Shown: positions 61,627-64,000 of the stretch, in pieces | Layout: the number at the start of each line of letters is the position of its first letter | How positions within the stretch are numbered: the first letter of the stretch is position 1 | Position numbers and translations under genes: made by a program | Origin: Micromussa lordhowensis | Taxonomy: Eukaryota > Cnidaria > Anthozoa > Scleractinia > Lobophylliidae | DNA: 64,000 bases | NCBI GenBank assembly: GCA_964020085.1 | Contig: OZ026596.1 | Coordinates: forward strand, 16,289,295 to 16,353,294 | Direction: 5' to 3' | The notes under the pieces: generated by a model | Databases searched by the model: none | Told to the model about the DNA's origin: nothing | The model's input: the letters and a program-made list of their open reading frames with translations, nothing else

Positions 61627-62109
61627 TTAAGACATTTTAGCGTCATACATCTTTAAATATTTATCAACAATTGGACTATTATCAATCACAAAATTGTCAA
61701 CACTTGTCATTTGATTAATTAAACTTTCTCGGTTAAGATCACCTGAGCGCATCGCTTCTCGAATCATTATTAACAAATGCTGGTAACTTTGATAGGCATA
61801 GGTACAATTTTGAATTTTTAAGTCTAAACCTTTGTGTTCCATATATCCTTTAACTAATAATGCCACTGTACTAATCGCTATGAGACTGATACCACCAGTA
61901 GCAATAGCGCTAGCAATTCCACCTGAAGCGGTCAGAACAGAGAGTGAATTACCAATGAATTTGAGCAATTTGAATCTTTTGTAAGCCATTTTGAAAGCCC
62001 AACATTTCCTATGATAGCTTAGATAATAAGACTTTAGTTCGTCTACTTCATCAGTCGATAATTTGTCTGAAATATGATTCCAATCGAAAATATTCTTTTT
62101 AGCCACCAT
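61627..62109 (-). CDS. Two-helix membrane protein, SLATT-like layout
   Basis: I place the start at 62,109, giving 160 aa, rather than the upstream ATG at 62,160. The downstream ATG has G at +4, follows a 35-bp pure A/T tract and clears the upstream gene by 19 bp. The longer form would overlap that gene by 32 bp and adds only a basic, low-complexity leader. Residues 20-50 form a charged amphipathic helix. Residues about 51-70 and 72-90 are two hydrophobic segments separated by a tight glycine turn (ATGG). Residues 91-125 form a second helix with a YxxYQHLLIMI pattern, followed by a polar tail. This order of helix, two adjacent membrane segments and cytosolic helix is that of the SLATT superfamily, known mostly from bacterial defence effectors. 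The similarity is judged by eye. A holin-like or other viral membrane protein is an alternative. It is the last gene before the satellite array. Confidence 0.75.
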   Translation of the reverse strand: MVAKKNIFDWNHISDKLSTDEVDELKSYYLSYHRKCWAFKMAYKRFKLLKFIGNSLSVLTASGGIASAIATGGISLIAISTVALLVKGYMEHKGLDLKIQNCTYAYQSYQHLLIMIREAMRSGDLNRESLINQMTSVDNFVIDNSPIVDKYLKMYDAKMS

Positions 62110-62142
62110 TATATTATTTTTATTATATTTATAAATTAAAAA
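62108..62142 (-). promoter_or_regulatory. 35-bp pure A/T tract before the membrane-protein gene
   Basis: All 35 bases are A or T, including TATAAATA-like and ATATAATA steps read on the minus strand. The tract spans the stop codon of the upstream 86-aa gene and ends at the ATG. A similar tract precedes the fibre gene, suggesting that each gene has its own short TATA-like promoter, as in compact viral genomes. Confidence 0.45.
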
Positions 62143-62389
62143 CAATTTGATCGCTATCATAGCCCATTTGGATTAATTCATCATATATTTTTTCAGTTTG
62201 ATCACCTTGAAGGTTTACAGTTTGGTCTCTAATAAAACCGTTACACGCTAACTTTTTCTTCCAATCTTTTAAATTGAAACCTTCAAACTTTTCAAAAGAT
62301 GTGATTGATTTTTTTCCCCTCTTTTCGAGAGAAATTTTAATAAACTTTCTACTTTCATCTATCAAAGAAGATAAACTTTTGATATCCAT
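62129..62389 (-). CDS. Small basic protein, unrecognised (86 aa)
   Basis: The 86-residue frame starts at ATG 62,389 and ends with TAA at 62,131-62,129. It is rich in lysine and has no membrane segment or signal peptide. Residues 1-25 look helical. A central aromatic/charged stretch (FEKFEGFNLKDWKKKL, about 32-47) is followed by a single cysteine. The C-terminal part (about 60-86) is acidic. I do not recognise a family. It lies 19 bp upstream of the membrane-protein gene and is probably co-oriented and co-expressed with it. It is the first gene downstream of the GC-rich structured island, so that island may be its leader. Clean spacing, and codon use as A/T-rich as its neighbours, support a real gene. 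Confidence 0.65.
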   Translation of the reverse strand: MDIKSLSSLIDESRKFIKISLEKRGKKSITSFEKFEGFNLKDWKKKLACNGFIRDQTVNLQGDQTEKIYDELIQMGYDSDQIVFNL

Positions 62390-62429
62390 CTATTCTTTGG
62401 ATAAGATAAATTTTTCTAAAATGCGTGAC

Positions 62430-62443
62430 AAAAAATGACAAAA
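62430..62443 (-). terminator. Oligo-T runs after the GC-rich island
   Basis: Read on the minus strand, TTTT (62,443-62,440) and TTTTTT (62,435-62,430) follow the closing stem of the GC-rich island by 8 and 16 bases. Runs of four or more T in the non-template strand are the RNA polymerase III termination signal. In A/T-rich DNA such runs also arise by chance. Confidence 0.4.
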
Positions 62444-62446
62444 CCC

Positions 62447-62690
62447 TGGTCGGGGGTGCTCGGTGGCTGTTACTTGCCTAGTCTCGGCTAGGACTTTCGC
62501 GCCGCTGACAAGGCGGCTGTCGCTCGCGTGTTTGAGATCCCGAAAGACCTCTGAGCACCCCCAGTTATCTACTGGGCCGGGACGGGTTCACCCGAGGGTT
62601 ATCACCGTAGACGGTCTCACCCTACTATCCCTAACAAGCGCCTGCACGTGCCGTATCAGGATTCAGGGGCGGCCATTCCCCACCTCCAAA
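62447..62690 (-). ncRNA. GC-rich, hairpin-dense island; candidate structured RNA
   Basis: This 244-bp island is strongly GC-rich inside A/T-rich sequence. A perfect 10-bp stem, GGGGGTGCTC (62,452-62,461) with GAGCACCCCC (62,553-62,562), encloses three hairpins: CCTAG/CTAGG (62,477-62,492), GCCGC/GCGGC (62,501-62,517) and GAGATC/GACCTC (62,534-62,551). That gives a four-way, cloverleaf-like domain. Beyond it lie CCCAGT/ACTGGG (62,560-62,576), CGGG-TTCA-CCCG (62,583-62,594), and a two-tier stem AGGGT/ACCCT with ACCG/CGGT (62,595-62,623). The third hairpin pairs fully only in minus-strand RNA, through one G-U, which favours that strand. I do not recognise it as tRNA, 5S, SRP, RNase P or MRP RNA. 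Alternatives are a structured 5' leader for the genes downstream or a SINE/LINE fragment. Confidence 0.45.
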
Positions 62691-62735
62691 AGCACCACCA
62701 TTTGCTCGCTGTTTCTCTACTCAATTCAATTGGAA

Positions 62736-62743
62736 TATTTATA
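62736..62743 (-). promoter_or_regulatory. TATA box upstream of the GC-rich island
   Basis: TATAAATA is read on the minus strand. Initiation 25-30 bp downstream would fall at about 62,715-62,706, some 20 bp before the GC-rich island. It could drive a structured RNA or an mRNA for the 86-aa and membrane-protein genes. Confidence 0.4.
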
Positions 62744-62786
62744 TTGCACCAACCCGGTTTTCTCGAGCATGTGGTGCACTTTTTTC

Positions 62787-62870
62787 CATCCACCCACGCT
62801 TCACATATAAGACACGGTTCATCCACCCATGCGCATCAGGCAAGCCATTAATTTAGCGTGGGTGGATGAA
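62787..62870. repeat. Inverted repeat with two competing left arms
   Basis: CATCCACCCACGCT (62,787-62,800) is the exact reverse complement of AGCGTGGGTGGATG (62,855-62,868). A second left arm, TTCATCCACCCA (62,818-62,829), is the exact reverse complement of 62,859-62,870, and extends three more pairs inward including one G-T. The shared right arm can pair with only one left arm at a time. It lies between the TATA box and the 3' end of the fibre gene. Confidence 0.75.
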
Positions 62871-62887
62871 GCGTTTCAAATATCTGA

Positions 62888-62917
62888 CGTGTCTGAAACT
62901 CATTTGCATCAGACACG
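62888..62917. terminator. Hairpin just downstream of the fibre gene
   Basis: CGTGTCTGA (62,888-62,896) and TCAGACACG (62,909-62,917) form a perfect 9-bp stem with a 12-nt loop. Further pairing of TGAAG (62,867-62,871) with CTTCA (62,918-62,922) is possible. It starts 17 bp after the fibre gene's stop codon, so it may define the mRNA 3' end. The loop side contains ATTTGCAT (62,902-62,909), an exact POU-type octamer, which could instead act as a distal element for the downstream RNA unit. Confidence 0.45.
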
Positions 62918-62934
62918 CTTCATATATTTTCATA

Positions 62935-63684
62935 CTAGACATCAATTTCGATCAATAAGTTTACCATCGCGTGTGTTACAGATGAATTCGATGTTTTGCT
63001 TCGAAAATTGATCGTGTCACCGGCTCGTATCGTAATCGGATCGCTGAAAATAGTCATCTTTGACCACTCATCCGCAGGTTTGATAATTTTTAAATCTTTA
63101 TCAGCACCATTGTGTACTAAGCCGACGATCACTTCAGATGCTTGCCTATTGCCCGCGCAAACACAAATGCTGCCACGAACTATTTTACCGTCTACAGGAC
63201 TAGGCCAACCATATTGCTTATTTCGCTCACATCCATTACCGAAACTCCATTGGAGTGTACTTTTAATCAGTGGTCCATTCTCTTCTGCATAGACTGTGAT
63301 GAACGGGTGGACAGAGGTATTTGTACTTTGCGTCTTAGTCTCTAAATCATTGTAATCGACTTTGCTTTTTAATGCATCATTGAATTCGATTGCTAAAGTT
63401 CCTAAATCAGTAATTAAAGCGTAATCCTTTAAAGCTGATGAGTTAGTCTTTTTAGCTAGTTCATTGTTAACGTATGTAGTTGCTGCTTTTGTCTTTAATA
63501 AATCAGATACGAAACGTTTAGTGGTTGCGTCGTGATCATTTATTGGAGCGGAAATGTTAGTTAATCTCTTGTTTTGTAAATGGAAATGGTTGTCTGGAGT
63601 TAATTTTAAGCCTATTCCTTTTTTAACCTTTTCTACTTTTCCTGTCGTTGATGGTTTTTCATGTTGCCCATTTGTAAATCCCAT
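62935..63684 (-). CDS. Fibre/adhesin-like protein with beta-rich head
   Basis: This 249-aa frame starts at ATG 63,684, directly after an A/T-only tract, and ends with TAG at 62,937-62,935. Residues 1-30 are a polar, lysine-rich lead. Residues 36-62 carry the pattern NKRLTNISAPINDHDATTKRFV, typical of phage and virus tail-fibre shafts. Residues 63-120 look helical or coiled. Residues about 126-249 form a beta-rich head with QWSFGNG, GWPSPVDGKIVRG and a late AGDTINFR segment. That organisation resembles trimeric receptor-binding fibres of tailed phages and fibre-like proteins carried by Polinton/adintovirus elements. There is no signal peptide or membrane segment, as expected for a virion protein. 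It sits 11 bp after the preceding gene. The fibre assignment comes from motifs seen by eye and the host-virus assignment is inference. Confidence 0.7.
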   Translation of the reverse strand: MGFTNGQHEKPSTTGKVEKVKKGIGLKLTPDNHFHLQNKRLTNISAPINDHDATTKRFVSDLLKTKAATTYVNNELAKKTNSSALKDYALITDLGTLAIEFNDALKSKVDYNDLETKTQSTNTSVHPFITVYAEENGPLIKSTLQWSFGNGCERNKQYGWPSPVDGKIVRGSICVCAGNRQASEVIVGLVHNGADKDLKIIKPADEWSKMTIFSDPITIRAGDTINFRSKTSNSSVTHAMVNLLIEIDV

Positions 63685-63704
63685 ATATATTTATATTATA
63701 TAAT
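63683..63704 (-). promoter_or_regulatory. A/T-only tract before the fibre gene
   Basis: An uninterrupted A/T tract of 22 bp reads TATTATATAATATAAATATA on the minus strand before reaching the ATG. It contains the TAA stop of the upstream gene and the fibre gene's start context. It resembles the tract before the membrane-protein gene, so it is a candidate short promoter motif. Confidence 0.45.
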
Positions 63705-64000
63705 AGTTCCTTCGCTCTTCTCAAATTCTTTTATTAACTGATAAGCTTGACTGGTATTATCATAAATATTTTTAGTTATTAATCCTCTCACCTTAGTGAA
63801 AGGATTATCTTCTACATTTACTCTTCTTATAGTAGTATCTACAAAAGCATTACCCACATTAATTGGAGCACTAATTCCACTAAAAATTATATTCATAACT
63901 GTGCCTTTTACCCAAATCCAAAATAGGACTTGCTTTCCTAAAGAATTATTTGGAATATTAAATGATCTTAAAGATGGTTCATCTATTGTAGGATTACGTG
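63696..64000 (-). CDS. 3' part of an unidentified gene, open to window edge
   Basis: The frame ends with TAA at 63,698-63,696. A methionine at 63,896 would give 66 aa, but the same frame stays open without a stop through another 34 codons to 63,999, so at least 100 C-terminal residues are visible and the true start lies outside the window. The added part includes SLRSFNIPNNSLGKQ and a hydrophobic VLFWIWVKGTV stretch. Downstream, FSGISAPINVGNAFV shares ISAPIN with the fibre protein's shaft motif (NISAPINDHDA), and the C-terminus is lysine/glutamate-rich. No family is recognised. It could be another structural protein of the same element. It lies 11 bp before the fibre gene on the same strand. 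Confidence 0.7.
   Translation of the reverse strand, partial: RNPTIDEPSLRSFNIPNNSLGKQVLFWIWVKGTVMNIIFSGISAPINVGNAFVDTTIRRVNVEDNPFTKVRGLITKNIYDNTSQAYQLIKEFEKSEGTII

Noticed and set aside
61440..61646. 68-aa minus-strand open frame
   Set aside because: It overlaps the 3' end of the membrane-protein gene, covers the GYGTAR motif cluster, and has a low-complexity Ile/Leu/Phe-rich composition expected from A/T-rich non-coding DNA.
62110..62160. Upstream ATG at 62,160 for the membrane protein
   Set aside because: It would add a 17-residue basic low-complexity leader and overlap the 86-aa gene by 32 bp. The ATG at 62,109 follows the A/T tract and fits the 11-19 bp spacing seen elsewhere.
62501..62551. 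Hammerhead ribozyme core
   Set aside because: CTGACAA and CGAAAG are present on the plus strand, but the required CTGANGA core is not matched and the three-helix layout is absent.
62595..62623. Telomerase RNA template (TAACCCT on the minus strand)
   Set aside because: It is only seven bases, lies inside a predicted stem, and lacks other telomerase RNA landmarks.
62447..62690. tRNA, 5S, SRP, RNase P or MRP RNA identity for the GC-rich island
   Set aside because: Short matches exist, such as CGAAAGTCC and GGGTGAACC, but they occur in the wrong order or without the required conserved partners. No tRNA A/B boxes fit.
62463..63345. Plus-strand open frames of 60 to 115 aa
   Set aside because: Those between 62,463 and 62,851 translate the GC-rich structured island and inverted repeat. 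Those from 62,829 onward reach into or lie antisense to the fibre gene, which has clear motifs. None has a plausible start context or neighbours on that strand.

Overview
The window reads as one end of a eukaryotic, probably invertebrate, chromosome segment. About 96% of it (1 to about 61,380) is a single uninterrupted satellite array. The last 2.6 kb is a compact, AT-rich, minus-strand gene cluster that looks like part of an endogenous Polinton/adintovirus-like element. No bacterial operon, tRNA, rRNA or CRISPR signal was seen. The host assignment is inference from the architecture: megasatellite DNA, genes without Shine-Dalgarno sites, AT-rich TATA-like leaders, and a virus-type fibre protein of the kind carried by large eukaryotic DNA transposon/virus hybrids.

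The array is built from a 26-bp monomer that begins AAAAGTCGATTAG and ends TAGAAGGGAGCCG. A 29-bp version carries an extra GCC/CCG triplet before the A-run. Length divided by unit size gives roughly 2,200 to 2,300 monomers. The left edge (1 to about 4,850) and right edge (about 55,110 to 61,380) are mostly 26-bp units with GTCGATT and GAAGTTAGCC variants. The core (about 4,850 to 55,110) is enriched in GACGATT and 29-bp GCCGCCG units. Private variants show that the core is a mosaic of kilobase blocks copied within the array: 2,118-bp tandem units, a 4.24-kb pair, and long blocks duplicated at offsets of about 17.1, 13.4 and 9.6-9.7 kb. Only one reversed monomer patch was found, at about 1,970-2,008, and it makes a foldback.

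The array ends abruptly at about 61,380. A 245-bp AT-rich segment with at least nine GYGTAR motifs follows. Then come, all on the minus strand and read from the right edge leftwards: the 3' end of an unidentified gene that runs off the window; a 249-aa fibre/adhesin-like protein; a 545-bp gap; a small basic protein of 86 aa; and a 160-aa two-helix membrane protein of SLATT-like layout. Genes are packed 11 to 19 bp apart except at the 545-bp gap.

That gap is the most interesting non-repeat feature. It contains a GC-rich island (about 62,447-62,690) that folds on paper into a cloverleaf-like domain closed by a perfect 10-bp stem, plus further hairpins. On the minus strand the island has an upstream TATAAATA box, a more distant ATGCAAAT octamer and inverted repeats, and oligo-T runs directly downstream. 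This is the layout expected of an independently transcribed structured RNA with an external Pol III-type promoter. It could equally be a structured 5' leader for the two genes downstream of it.
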